Below are positions 18,456 through 27,872 of a DNA stretch of 64,000 nucleotides, in pieces. The translations under genes were made by a program, and so were the position numbers. The notes beneath the pieces were generated by a model. The model saw only the letters and a list, made by a program, of their open reading frames with translations. It made no database searches and was not told the origin of the DNA. Source of the DNA: Clostridia bacterium (lineage in GTDB: Bacteria > Bacillota > Clostridia > Christensenellales > Aristaeellaceae). Each line of letters starts with the position of its first letter. The first letter of the stretch is position 1. The DNA is taken from contig JAFYFC010000055.1 in the NCBI GenBank assembly GCA_017543905.1, positions 1 to 64,000 on the forward strand. The letters run 5' to 3'.

Positions 18456-20291
18456 ATGTCAATAAAACTGCTGGACAGAGACACGATAGAAAAAATAACC
18501 GCCGGTGAAGTGGTTGAAAGACCGGTTTCCGTAGTTAAGGAGCTTGTTGAAAACTCGCTTGATGCGAATGCAACCGGCATAACCGTTGAGATTCGCGAGG
18601 GCGGTCTTGATTATATACGCGTAACCGACAATGGCTGCGGAATCGAGTCTGAGGAAGTCAAGCTTGCGTTTCAGAATCACGCCACAAGTAAAATAGAAGA
18701 CGCGCAAGGTCTTAATAACGTGATGACGATGGGCTTTCGCGGCGAAGCTTTGCCGTCCATAGCAGCGGTTTCAAAGGTGTCGCTCACGACAAAGACAGCT
18801 GCTGCCGAAGGCGGCGTAAGAGTCAAGGTCGAAGGGGGAGCATTCAAAGAAATAACTCAGGCCGGCTGCCCTGACGGCACCACCGTTATTGTCAGCGAGC
18901 TGTTTTACAACGTTCCGGTCAGACGTACGTTTATTAAAAAGGCCTCTTACGAACAGTCGCTCGTATCAGAACTTGTACAAAAGCTGGCGCTTGGTAATCC
19001 GAACGTATCCTTCCGGTTCATATCCGGCGGGAAAACGCTTATGCAGACGTACGGAGACGGTAATATTCTGCATACTGCTTTGGCTGTATACGGCAGCGAC
19101 TATGCTTCCGGTCTTAAGGAAATAAACGAAACAGAAGGAAGCTTTCGTATAAACGGCTATATAGGTGTCGGCGATCAGGAGGCGCCTACACGCGCGCGGC
19201 AATGCTTTTACCTGAACGGACGGCTGATTAACTGCCGCATGCTGTCTCAGGCCTTGGAGGAGGTATGCAGAGGCCGCGTAACGATAGGAAAATATCCTTC
19301 GTGCGCGTTGATGATCAACACGTCGACGGCCAATATCGACGTAAACGTGCACCCGAACAAACTCGAAGTACGCTTTCGGGACGAAGCTTCTTTCAGGCTG
19401 ACTGTGCAAACTCTGCTCGAACGCAGCTTTGTAAGCGACACCATGAGCAATGCGTTTTTTGCAGACAAACACGAAAAAGCGCCTGAAAAATCGGTGACGT
19501 TTAGCGAGACTGTAGCTCCAAAGCCTGCAGAGACGCCAAAAACCGAGCAGAATAATTTTGACTTTTTCAGAACCTTCGGCACAGTAACAGAAAACGAAGC
19601 CGAAGTACACAGCAGCGTGCGCGAAAGGCCGTTGGGTTTTGAACCTAAGTATACCAATCCGCCTGTACAGCTCGCGTTTACAGCAAAGTCAGTACCAACA
19701 GAACAGAGTACCGTTTCTGATGCCGGCTACAGGCTGATAGGAGTATATCTTAACACGTATATTATAATTGAATACAAAGAATCGCTTATAATGATCGATC
19801 AGCACGCTGCGCACGAACGGCTCAATTATGAGAAATACACCGCGCTTCTGAGTGAAGGCACAGCCTCACAGCCTCTGCTGGTGCCGATCATATTAAACGT
19901 AAACCCGCACGAACAGGCCGTGATAAACGACAATATTACGCTTTTGAACGAAGCTGGATATCAAATAGAGCCCTTCGGCGAAGGCAGCATAAAGGTGAGC
20001 GCCGTACCGTTCATATATGGCGAAAGCGATCTGCGGATGCTGTTTACCGAAATGCTCGATTCGCTCGATATGCTGAAAAGAGCCGAAAAGACGCGCAAGC
20101 TGGATTCCGTTATCCAGGCTTCGTGCAAGCACGCAGTAAAAGGCGGAGAGAAGCTTACGCAGCAGGAAATAAACTCTCTGCTCGAACAAATGCGCATCTC
20201 AAACGCTCCGCCTACCTGTCCGCACGGACGTCCCGTTATGCGGGTATACAGCCGCAGCGACATAGAACGATTATTTAAACGTATACAGTAG
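18456..20291 (+). CDS. mutL: DNA mismatch repair endonuclease MutL
   Basis: A 611-residue GHKL ATPase with an endonuclease-type C-terminus. N-terminal ATPase motifs are ELVENSLDA, DNGCGI and GFRGEALPS. The C-terminal domain holds DQHAAHERLNYE near residue 448, the metal-binding endonuclease motif, with SCKHAVKGG and CPHGRP as further conserved metal-site motifs. This is a nicking MutL as expected in bacteria without MutH. The linker (about 335-420) is poorly conserved and rich in polar residues. Confidence 0.97.
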   Translation: MSIKLLDRDTIEKITAGEVVERPVSVVKELVENSLDANATGITVEIREGGLDYIRVTDNGCGIESEEVKLAFQNHATSKIEDAQGLNNVMTMGFRGEALPSIAAVSKVSLTTKTAAAEGGVRVKVEGGAFKEITQAGCPDGTTVIVSELFYNVPVRRTFIKKASYEQSLVSELVQKLALGNPNVSFRFISGGKTLMQTYGDGNILHTALAVYGSDYASGLKEINETEGSFRINGYIGVGDQEAPTRARQCFYLNGRLINCRMLSQALEEVCRGRVTIGKYPSCALMINTSTANIDVNVHPNKLEVRFRDEASFRLTVQTLLERSFVSDTMSNAFFADKHEKAPEKSVTFSETVAPKPAETPKTEQNNFDFFRTFGTVTENEAEVHSSVRERPLGFEPKYTNPPVQLAFTAKSVPTEQSTVSDAGYRLIGVYLNTYIIIEYKESLIMIDQHAAHERLNYEKYTALLSEGTASQPLLVPIILNVNPHEQAVINDNITLLNEAGYQIEPFGEGSIKVSAVPFIYGESDLRMLFTEMLDSLDMLKRAEKTRKLDSVIQASCKHAVKGGEKLTQQEINSLLEQMRISNAPPTCPHGRPVMRVYSRSDIERLFKRIQ

Positions 20292-20292
20292 C

Positions 20293-21240
20293 ATGAAAAA
20301 GCTGTACGGCATTTGCGGCCCGACCGCCTCCGGCAAAACGGCTCTGGCTGTCAGGCTTTGCGAGCGGCTTAAAGGAGAAATAATCTCCGCCGATTCTATG
20401 CAGGTCTATACGGGCTTCGACATTCTTTCTGCTCAGCCTACGCCTGAGGAAATGCAGCGCGCGCCGCATCATCTCGTGTCGTTTGTTCCGCCGGATGAAA
20501 AATACAACGCTTCGAAATATCGCTCCGACGCGCTTTATGCGATAAGCGAGGTCGAATGGCGCGGAAAGCTTCCGGTACTCTGCGGCGGGAGCGGATTATA
20601 TATCGATGCGCTCACAAAGGGCATCAGAATGTCAGTTGCGGCAGATGAAGAAATCCGCCTGCGTCTGAAGGAAACTGCAGCTAAAGACGGCGGTCAGGCC
20701 GAATTGTATGCAGAGCTTAAGCGTGTGGATCCGGCATCCGCACGGAAATACGCGCCTGAGGATACTCGGCGTATAATCCGCTCTCTTGAAATATACTATG
20801 CGACGGGCAAAACCCGCTCAGAACAGGAACGCATCGACGCGCAGCAGGCAGATACGTTCAAGGCAGTTTTGTTCGCTCTCAGATGGGACAAGAAAAAGCT
20901 GTATGAACGCTGCGACAGGCGCGTAGACGAGATGATAAAGCGAGGCCTGATAACCGAAGTCGAAGGCCTTTTAAAATCACCCGTGGCCGTGCAGGAAACT
21001 GCGGCGCAGGCGATCGGATACAAAGAAATCGCAAGGGCGCTGAAGGGCGAAATCAGTATTGAAGCAGCTGTAGAAGAGGTAAAATTACATACCAGACACC
21101 TTGCCAAAAGACAGGAAACGTGGTTCAGGCGCGACACAAGAGTTAGCTTTTTTGACGTGGACGAAGACTCTTTTGATTGCGTGACCGACAAAATATATAA
21201 TATAATAAAAGAGGATATATTAAATGACAGATGCAGATAG
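20293..21240 (+). CDS. miaA: tRNA dimethylallyltransferase MiaA
   Basis: A 315-residue enzyme that adds a dimethylallyl group to A37 of tRNAs reading UNN codons, providing the substrate for MiaB. The P-loop GPTASGKT lies at residues 9-16. ADSMQVY, LCGGSGLYID and QAIGYKEI are all family motifs. It starts 1 nt after the mutL stop and ends with a 17-nt overlap with the next gene. In B. subtilis hfq follows miaA; here it does not. Confidence 0.97.
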   Translation: MKKLYGICGPTASGKTALAVRLCERLKGEIISADSMQVYTGFDILSAQPTPEEMQRAPHHLVSFVPPDEKYNASKYRSDALYAISEVEWRGKLPVLCGGSGLYIDALTKGIRMSVAADEEIRLRLKETAAKDGGQAELYAELKRVDPASARKYAPEDTRRIIRSLEIYYATGKTRSEQERIDAQQADTFKAVLFALRWDKKKLYERCDRRVDEMIKRGLITEVEGLLKSPVAVQETAAQAIGYKEIARALKGEISIEAAVEEVKLHTRHLAKRQETWFRRDTRVSFFDVDEDSFDCVTDKIYNIIKEDILNDRCR

Positions 21241-22444
21241 AATAATAGCCGAGGCTCAAAGGGACTGTGCGGAGGTTTTTGCTTTATTTGAAAAAACCGA
21301 AGAATACAATACCGCAAAAGTGCTTGCAGCGTTCAAGCGTCATCGTGTTTCGGAGCGGCATTTTGCTCCGACGACCGGGTATGGGTATGACGATATCGGC
21401 AGAGATACGCTTGGCGAAATATATGCGGATGTACTGGGCTGCGAGACCGCTTTGGTGCGCCCTCAGATCGCCTCCGGAACACACGCGCTTGCGCTGTGCC
21501 TGTACGGTCTGCTGAGGCCGGGCGACACGCTGCTGTCCGCTGCGGGTAAACCCTACGATACTCTCGAGGAAATAATAGGGCTGAGCGGCAAGCGCGGCAG
21601 CGGCTCGCTTGCGGATTTCGGCATCAACTATAAAGAGGTCGCGCTAAAGGACGGCAAACCTGATACCGACGAGATACTCAAAAATCTTACGCCGGATGTT
21701 AAGCTCGTGCTTATACAGCGTTCACGCGGATACGATCTGCGCCCATCGCTGAGCGTTAAAGAGATAAACAGTGTTATAGAGGCCGTACACAGCGCAAGGA
21801 AAGACGTATACGTTATGACCGATAACTGTTACGGTGAGTTTACAGATACAGTAGAGCCATCGGCGGATATTATGGCAGGCTCGCTGATCAAAAATCCCGG
21901 CGGCGGCCTCGCTCCGACCGGCGCGTATATTGCAGGCAAAGCGGAATGTGTCGACAAGGTAGCCTGCAGACTCACATCTCCCGGCATAGGGGCAGAGGTC
22001 GGATCGTATGCAGCGAGCTATCGGCCTTTCTATCAGGGGCTTTTTATGGCTCCGCATACCGTATGTCAGGCTCTTAAGATCGCTTGTCTGTTTGCGCGCG
22101 TGCTTGGAAACGGGGGCTTAAAAGTTTATCCAGCGTTTACCGATAAGCGTAACGATATCATTCAGGCAGTCTGCTTCGAAGACGAACAGAAGCTGATATG
22201 CTTCATTCAGACCGTGCAGGAATTTTCTCCCATAGATTCAGAAGCCGTTCCCGAGCCCTGGGAAATGCCGGGATATACAGACCGGGTCATAATGGCGGCA
22301 GGCACGTTTGTCGCAGGCGCTTCCATAGAGCTGAGCGCGGACGCCCCGATCAGGCCTCCTTATGCTGCGTATCTGCAGGGCGGTCTTGTATATTCTCACG
22401 GTAAGATCGTGCTGAAGGAAATGCTCCTGAGAGGTATCGTTTGA
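21224..22444 (+). CDS. YnbB-type PLP-dependent enzyme (methionine gamma-lyase family)
   Basis: A 406-residue fold-type I PLP enzyme of the 'methionine gamma-lyase/aluminium resistance' family (Bacillus YnbB). PF06838-type features are HFAPTTGYGYDDIGRDTLGE, the QIASGTHAL segment, VMTDNCYGEF and the likely PLP lysine in GSLIKNPGGGLAPTG. The true reaction is not known and the database names are historical. It lies directly after miaA as ynbB does near miaA in Firmicutes. The ATG overlaps the miaA end by 17 nt. Confidence 0.87.
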   Translation: MTDADRIIAEAQRDCAEVFALFEKTEEYNTAKVLAAFKRHRVSERHFAPTTGYGYDDIGRDTLGEIYADVLGCETALVRPQIASGTHALALCLYGLLRPGDTLLSAAGKPYDTLEEIIGLSGKRGSGSLADFGINYKEVALKDGKPDTDEILKNLTPDVKLVLIQRSRGYDLRPSLSVKEINSVIEAVHSARKDVYVMTDNCYGEFTDTVEPSADIMAGSLIKNPGGGLAPTGAYIAGKAECVDKVACRLTSPGIGAEVGSYAASYRPFYQGLFMAPHTVCQALKIACLFARVLGNGGLKVYPAFTDKRNDIIQAVCFEDEQKLICFIQTVQEFSPIDSEAVPEPWEMPGYTDRVIMAAGTFVAGASIELSADAPIRPPYAAYLQGGLVYSHGKIVLKEMLLRGIV

Positions 22445-22445
22445 A

Positions 22446-22643
22446 ATGTGTAATACGAAGATGTGTATACTCGACGAAGTGAAAGTCTGCGACGGCTGCG
22501 GCGAATGTCTTAAATGCGACCTCGACCCGAACAAAATCTGTGACAATTGCATGAAATGCATAAACAGCGAGGGCGCCGCGTTCCGCGCCATTCAGATAAC
22601 CGGAGTCGAGCTTGCAGATGCCGAAAATGCAAGCGGGTCGTAA
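22446..22643 (+). CDS. Cysteine-rich small protein, likely metal-binding
   Basis: A 65-residue protein with nine cysteines, starting 1 nt after the YnbB-type gene. Cys15, 18, 21 and 24 form a CX2CX2CX2C run and Cys32, 35 and 38 a CX2CX2C run, resembling a ferredoxin or zinc ribbon. The last 52 bp overlap the 3' end of the convergent dus gene, so the final ~17 residues are constrained by dus. I recognise no named family. Position and motif density support a real gene, and an Fe-S or zinc role is inferred. Confidence 0.7.
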   Translation: MCNTKMCILDEVKVCDGCGECLKCDLDPNKICDNCMKCINSEGAAFRAIQITGVELADAENASGS

Positions 22644-23581
22644 TATGGCGCGCTTTTAAGCTCGCATTCATCAAACAAATCGTCGAGCGCTGCGGTGAAT
22701 TCGTCTGTATATCTGGATTTCCGCAGCCTTTTAAGGTATTTGCGTGAGTTTTCAAATACAGCTGCGACGTAGGACATTATCTCGTCCATCCTGCCAAGCA
22801 CAGCTTTTTCGGGGCGGTCGTTTGTGTACGTGTACAGAAGCTTCGTCAAAAAGCGCTTAAGCTCGGCTTTATCAAGAGCTTTGCCGGCACAGATTTCGCG
22901 CGCCAGCGCGGGATTGGCAACCAGACCGCGGCCGCACATAACGGCGCTTAAATCCGGATAGACGCGTTTTATATCAAAAGCATCCTTCGGCGAGAATACG
23001 TCTCCGTTATAAACGATATTTGTATTTTCAAATTCACATACAGAAAGCGCCTCTTTGTAAGGAGCTCCTTTGTAAAACTCGCTTCGCGTTCTCGGATGCA
23101 CTATAATCTCTGTAAAAGGATACTCTGCGAGCACCGAATATATTTGAGGCCAATTGCCCGGATCAGTATAGCCGATACGCGTTTTGACTGACACACGCGG
23201 CAAATCGTGCGCGGCAAACACGGCGTCCAGAAACGCTTTCAGATTGTCGGTATCGCGCAGCAGCGCTGAGCCTTTGCCTTTGGCGGTTACAGTGCCGGAA
23301 GGGCAGCCAAGATTAAGATTTATCTCGTCGTAGCCCAATTCACAGAGCATACGCGTACAGCGCACAAAGCTTTCTGCGTCCTTGGTCAGTATTTGCGGTA
23401 CGCAGAATACATCGCAGTCAAACTGAAGCAAGCTGCGCTTTTCGCGGTTGGTGAGTCCGGAGCCGTTGACAGACGTTATAAACGGGATAAAATACTTACT
23501 TACGCCGGTAAAGCATTCATGATGCGCCGAACGATAAATGCTGTCGGTTATGCCTTCAAGCGGTGCGAAATAAATAGTCAT
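22592..23581 (-). CDS. dus: tRNA-dihydrouridine synthase
   Basis: A 329-residue FMN-dependent reductase that makes dihydrouridine in tRNA D-loops. The TIM barrel opens with FAPLEGITDSIYR. The catalytic cysteine is Cys93 in NLGCPSGTV, followed by KGKGSALLRD, SVKTRIGY and MCGRGLVANP. It converges on the cysteine-rich gene with a 52-bp 3' overlap and is transcribed alone. Whether it corresponds to DusB or DusC specificity cannot be read here. Confidence 0.93.
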   Translation of the reverse strand: MTIYFAPLEGITDSIYRSAHHECFTGVSKYFIPFITSVNGSGLTNREKRSLLQFDCDVFCVPQILTKDAESFVRCTRMLCELGYDEINLNLGCPSGTVTAKGKGSALLRDTDNLKAFLDAVFAAHDLPRVSVKTRIGYTDPGNWPQIYSVLAEYPFTEIIVHPRTRSEFYKGAPYKEALSVCEFENTNIVYNGDVFSPKDAFDIKRVYPDLSAVMCGRGLVANPALAREICAGKALDKAELKRFLTKLLYTYTNDRPEKAVLGRMDEIMSYVAAVFENSRKYLKRLRKSRYTDEFTAALDDLFDECELKSAPYYDPLAFSASASSTPVI

Positions 23582-23660
23582 ACTGCCTCTTATGAATCCA
23601 TGATATAAAGATTATATCACAAATTAAAACGCTTTACAGCAAAATCGCCCGAAATATGGC

Positions 23661-23689
23661 TTGATTTAAGGTTAAAGCAAAGTTATAAT
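23661..23689 (+). promoter_or_regulatory. Candidate sigma-A promoter of the GH95 gene
   Basis: TTGATT (23661-23666) and a perfect TATAAT (23684-23689) are 17 nt apart, 35 nt upstream of the fucosidase start. Confidence 0.7.
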
Positions 23690-23723
23690 ACAAACAATCA
23701 ATGTCAGAGATTGGAGATAGCAT

Positions 23724-25931
23724 ATGAAGGATTATTGTATTTACCTTGACGAGCCTGCGCTGTCGTGGGAGCACGGAACACCTATAGGAAACGGAAGCAT
23801 CGGCGCGATGATATACGGAGGAGTCAGGTCTGAACGCGTGCAGTTCAGCTATGAACGGATCTGGTCGGGAGATAAGATAAATACTGATAACGAGCATTTC
23901 CGTGAAATAATTGACGAGACGCGAAAGCTTTTGCTTGCGGGCGACGGACCTGCGGCAGACGCATATTGCGCCAGGGCACTAAAAAACAGCTTTCACAGAA
24001 TCAAATCGCAGGAAACTGCATGCGAGCTTGTGCTCGAGTTTCCTGAAACCGACATAAACGGATATCGCCGTGAGCTGTTCTTAAACAGCGGCAAAGCCTG
24101 CGTATCGTATAAAAGCGGAGGCGCGATATGTAAGAGAGAGTATTTCGCCTCTTATCCTGATAAGCTTGTCTGTATAAAGCTGAAAAGCGACAAATCCGCC
24201 GGGCTGTCATTCAAGGCTCATATTGAGAGGTATGACAAAAACGATCCAAAGTGCGGCAAACTGCTGAACGTGCAAAGTATAGAAGCCAACGAAAACTCGC
24301 TTACGATGAATGCATCTACCGCATACGGTGGACACGAATTCAAGGCTGTGTTCAGATTCGTAATTTCCGGCAGCGCGCTACGTATATGCAATAACGAGGT
24401 CTGCGTGGACAATGCTGATTCCTGCTGCATTTATGTTTCCGTCGCAATGAAGGAAGAGAACATTAATGAACCGGAATACGATTGGGACAAGCTTTCGGCA
24501 AGGCATGAAAAAGATTTCAGAAGACTTATGGAGAGGGCGGATATTACCCTTGGCAGTACGCTGTACGGAATTGATAAAATGCCTTTTTCGACTCGTCTCA
24601 ACAGGCTCAAAAACGGCGCGCAAGATCCCGGGCTTTTAGAAACTTATTTCCAGTTCGGCAGATATCTTTTGATTTCTTCGAGCAGACCCGGCACATTGCC
24701 GGCAAATCTGCAGGGCGTCTGGAACGATTATATAAACGCACCCTGGAATTCCGACTATCATACAAATATAAACCTGCAGATGAATTACTGGCCTTCCGAA
24801 GTTACAAATCTGTCCGAATGCGAGGAACCGCTGAACGATTATATAAACGCATACCTGCTTAAAAGCGGAAAAAGATGCGCGGAAGTAAATTACAAATGCA
24901 GAGGCGCGGTTTTGCACCATCTTTCGGACATATACGGCTTTGCCGCTCCTGCCGACGGTCTTTGGGGGCTATGGCCGCTGGGCGGCGCATGGCTGTGCTA
25001 TCATCTCTGGGAGCACTATCTTTACGGCGAGGATATAGCATATTTAAAAGAGCATTCTTATGAATATATACGTGAATGCACGCGCTTTTTCCTTGATTAC
25101 ATGTTCAAAGACGAGAAAGGACGCTTATTGAGCGGCCCTTCGACTTCGCCCGAAAACACTTATTACTGTAACGGAAAACGCGCATCGCTTTGTCTGTCTC
25201 CGAGCATGGATATCGAGATCATTTCCGGTCTGTATAATATTTTCATTAACGCCGCAAAGCTGCTTGACACAGATCATGACATGATACAGGAAGCTCAAAC
25301 AGCGCTTTCCGAAATGCCGCACCTGCGCGTGGGCAAACATGGGCAGCTTATGGAATGGCTTGAGGATTACGACGAGCCGGAACCCGGTCACAGACATATC
25401 TCGCATCTTTTCGGCCTCTATCCCGGAAACTGTATCAATTCCGAAACGCCTGATTTGCTTAAGGCCGCCGAAAAAACACTTAAACGCCGGCTCGAACATG
25501 GGGGAGGTCACACGGGCTGGAGCGCTGCCTGGCTTATAAGCCTGCACGCCAGACTGCGCGACAGGGAAGGCGTTTATAATATGATACACAAGCTCCTATC
25601 CGCATCGACGCATGAAAACCTGCTCGACTTCCATCCGCCCTTCCAGATCGACGGAAACTTCGGCGGTACCGCCGGTATTGCCGAAATGCTGATACAGAGC
25701 CACGAAGGATACATAAGTCTTTTGCCGGCACTGCCCAAGCAGTTCCCAAACGGCGAATTTCACGGACTGAAGGCACGCACCTGCGCAGAGGTGGATTGCG
25801 AATGGAGAAACGGACATATACGCTTGATAAAAATACACGGAAAACCCAATACCGTCTACAGGCTCGAAGCAGAGGGGAATATATTCGATGCACTAACCGA
25901 CGTCGAAGGCGAATATGAAATATCTTTTTGA
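23724..25931 (+). CDS. Alpha-L-fucosidase, glycoside hydrolase family 95
   Basis: A 735-residue GH95 inverting alpha-1,2-L-fucosidase/galactosidase-type enzyme. The N-terminal beta domain begins with PIGNGSIGAMIYGG. The (alpha/alpha)6 barrel has NLQGVWND and TNINLQMNYW (Asn348, Asn350), GPSTSPENTY (about Glu477, candidate acid) and DGNFGGTAG (Asp643), matching the catalytic Asn/Asn/Glu/Asp set of Bifidobacterium AfcA. There is no signal peptide, so short fucosylated oligosaccharides are probably imported first. It has its own promoter, and fucI follows 90 nt downstream with a separate promoter, together forming a fucose-release and isomerisation module. Confidence 0.92.
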   Translation: MKDYCIYLDEPALSWEHGTPIGNGSIGAMIYGGVRSERVQFSYERIWSGDKINTDNEHFREIIDETRKLLLAGDGPAADAYCARALKNSFHRIKSQETACELVLEFPETDINGYRRELFLNSGKACVSYKSGGAICKREYFASYPDKLVCIKLKSDKSAGLSFKAHIERYDKNDPKCGKLLNVQSIEANENSLTMNASTAYGGHEFKAVFRFVISGSALRICNNEVCVDNADSCCIYVSVAMKEENINEPEYDWDKLSARHEKDFRRLMERADITLGSTLYGIDKMPFSTRLNRLKNGAQDPGLLETYFQFGRYLLISSSRPGTLPANLQGVWNDYINAPWNSDYHTNINLQMNYWPSEVTNLSECEEPLNDYINAYLLKSGKRCAEVNYKCRGAVLHHLSDIYGFAAPADGLWGLWPLGGAWLCYHLWEHYLYGEDIAYLKEHSYEYIRECTRFFLDYMFKDEKGRLLSGPSTSPENTYYCNGKRASLCLSPSMDIEIISGLYNIFINAAKLLDTDHDMIQEAQTALSEMPHLRVGKHGQLMEWLEDYDEPEPGHRHISHLFGLYPGNCINSETPDLLKAAEKTLKRRLEHGGGHTGWSAAWLISLHARLRDREGVYNMIHKLLSASTHENLLDFHPPFQIDGNFGGTAGIAEMLIQSHEGYISLLPALPKQFPNGEFHGLKARTCAEVDCEWRNGHIRLIKIHGKPNTVYRLEAEGNIFDALTDVEGEYEISF

Positions 25932-25956
25932 TTGATATTTTAGTTCGAGATATCAC

Positions 25957-25985
25957 TTGAAAACCATTTGAATAAAGTGTATAAT
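25957..25985 (+). promoter_or_regulatory. Candidate sigma-A promoter of fucI
   Basis: TTGAAA (25957-25962) and TATAAT (25980-25985) are 17 nt apart, between the fucosidase and isomerase genes. fucI can therefore be expressed independently. Confidence 0.75.
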
Positions 25986-26021
25986 ACAAATAAAGGAATA
26001 AAAAGAATTGGAGGAAATCTC

Positions 26022-27818
26022 ATGGCACAAAACAGGTATATCGGAGAGTATCCGGCAATCGGAATCCGTCCGATAATCGACGGACGCAGAGGCCCGCTCA
26101 AGGTTCGCGAATCTCTCGAAGATCAAACGATGAATATGGCGAAATCCGCCGCCAAGCTGTTTGAGGACAACCTGCGTTATTCAAACAGCGAGAAGGTAAA
26201 GGTAGTAATTGCCGACACGACGATAGGGCGTGTGGCGGAGGCCGCCGCGTGCGCCGAGAAATTCAAAAAAGAGGGCGTCGCGATTACTCTTTCGGTTACT
26301 CCGTGCTGGTGCTACGGCAGCGAGACCATGGACATGGACAAAAACACCATCAAAGCTGTCTGGGGATTTAACGGCACCGAACGCCCCGGCGCAGTATATC
26401 TGGCCGCGGTATTGGCTGCGCACGCTCAGAAGGGCTTGCCTGCATTCGGCATATACGGACGCGACGTTCAGGAGGCGACCTGCACCGAAATACCCGAAGA
26501 TGTAAAAGAAAAGCTGCTTAGATTCGGCCGCGCTGCAGTTGCCGTAGCAACGATGAGAGGCAAGAGTTATCTGCAAATCGGCTCTATCTGCATGGGTATA
26601 GCAGGTTCGATAATAAATCCGGAATTCATTGAGGAATATCTGGGAATGCGCGTCGAATCCGTAGACGAGGTAGAAATCATCCGCCGCATGACGGAAGGCA
26701 TATACGACGAAGCCGAATACCAGAAGGCGCTTGAATGGACACGCAAATACGCCATCGAAGGCTTCGATAAAAACCCCGTCGAGCTTCAGAAAACTCCGGA
26801 GGAAAAGAAAGCCGCGTGGGAGTTCACCGTCAAGATGCTTTGCATAATCAAAGACCTGATGAACGGCAATCCTAATCTTCCCAAGGGACGCGAGGAAGAG
26901 ATGGTCGGTCACAATGCTTTGGCGGGCGGCTTCCAGGGGCAAAGGCAGTGGACGGATTTCTATCCGAACTGCGACTATCCGGAGGCGCTGCTTAATACCA
27001 GCTTCGACTGGAACGGCGCACGCGAACCGTATTCCTTCGCGACCGAAAACGACACCTTGAACGGTATCGGCATGATGTTCATGAAGCTGCTTACCAACAG
27101 AGCTCAGATGTTTGCGGACGTTCGCACGTACTGGAGCCCCGAAGCAGTCAAAAAAGCCACCGGTTACGAAATTGAAGGCAAAGCAAAGGATGCGTGCGGC
27201 TTCATACATCTGATCAATTCCGGTTCATGTTGCCTTGACGCAAATGGACGCTCAGTAGATGCGGACGGCAAGCGTCTTATGAAACAGTGGTGGGAAGTGA
27301 CCGAGCAGGATCAGAAGGAAATGATGGCGCATACCACCTGGAACTATGCAGACCTCGGTTATTTCCGCGGCGGCGGATATTCCTGCAGATTTGTAACCGA
27401 CTGCGAGATGCCGGTAACGATGATAAGGCTCAATATCGTAAAGGGACTGGGGCCGATGCTGCAGATAGCGGAGGGCTGGACGGTCGATCTGCCCGAAAAC
27501 GTTACCGACATACTCTGGAAGCGTACTGACTATACCTGGCCGTGCACATGGTTTGCGCCGCGCACGAACGGAAAAGAAGGGCCCTTCAAGGACGCCTACA
27601 GCGTAATGAACGCATGGGGTGCAAACCACGGCGCGATCTCGTACGGTCATATCGGCGCTGACATAATTACGCTCTGCTCGATGCTCAGAATACCTGTCGC
27701 GATGCACAACGTACCCGAAGAAAAGATATTCCGTCCCGCCTGCTGGAACGCTTTCGGGATGGATAAGGAAGCGGCTGATTACCGTGCGTGCGCCGCTTAC
27801 GGACCTCTTTACAAATAA
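26022..27818 (+). CDS. fucI: L-fucose isomerase
   Basis: A 598-residue aldose-ketose isomerase converting L-fucose to L-fuculose (E. coli FucI is 591 aa). The Mn-binding residues align as Glu342 in [11 protein letters not shown], Asp366 in MFADVR and His536 in [10 protein letters not shown], corresponding to E337, D361 and H528 of E. coli. The ATG at 26022 has GGAGG upstream; an upstream in-frame ATG at 25968 lies inside the promoter and is rejected. No fuculokinase or aldolase is present in the window. A terminator follows. Confidence 0.96.
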   Translation: MAQNRYIGEYPAIGIRPIIDGRRGPLKVRESLEDQTMNMAKSAAKLFEDNLRYSNSEKVKVVIADTTIGRVAEAAACAEKFKKEGVAITLSVTPCWCYGSETMDMDKNTIKAVWGFNGTERPGAVYLAAVLAAHAQKGLPAFGIYGRDVQEATCTEIPEDVKEKLLRFGRAAVAVATMRGKSYLQIGSICMGIAGSIINPEFIEEYLGMRVESVDEVEIIRRMTEGIYDEAEYQKALEWTRKYAIEGFDKNPVELQKTPEEKKAAWEFTVKMLCIIKDLMNGNPNLPKGREEEMVGHNALAGGFQGQRQWTDFYPNCDYPEALLNTSFDWNGAREPYSFATENDTLNGIGMMFMKLLTNRAQMFADVRTYWSPEAVKKATGYEIEGKAKDACGFIHLINSGSCCLDANGRSVDADGKRLMKQWWEVTEQDQKEMMAHTTWNYADLGYFRGGGYSCRFVTDCEMPVTMIRLNIVKGLGPMLQIAEGWTVDLPENVTDILWKRTDYTWPCTWFAPRTNGKEGPFKDAYSVMNAWGANHGAISYGHIGADIITLCSMLRIPVAMHNVPEEKIFRPACWNAFGMDKEAADYRACAAYGPLYK

Positions 27819-27829
27819 TCTGCATTCAT

Positions 27830-27861
27830 GGGCTGCCTCACGACAGAGGCAGCCCTGTTTT
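27830..27861 (+). terminator. Rho-independent terminator after fucI
   Basis: A perfect 10-bp GC-rich stem (27830-27839 with 27846-27855) with a 6-nt loop is followed by TGTTTT. Confidence 0.88.
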
Positions 27862-27872
27862 GAGGGAATTGT

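Noticed and set aside
26181-27209. 342-residue minus-strand frame inside fucI
   Set aside because: Shadow of the conserved isomerase reading frame; composition is not protein-like for a known family.
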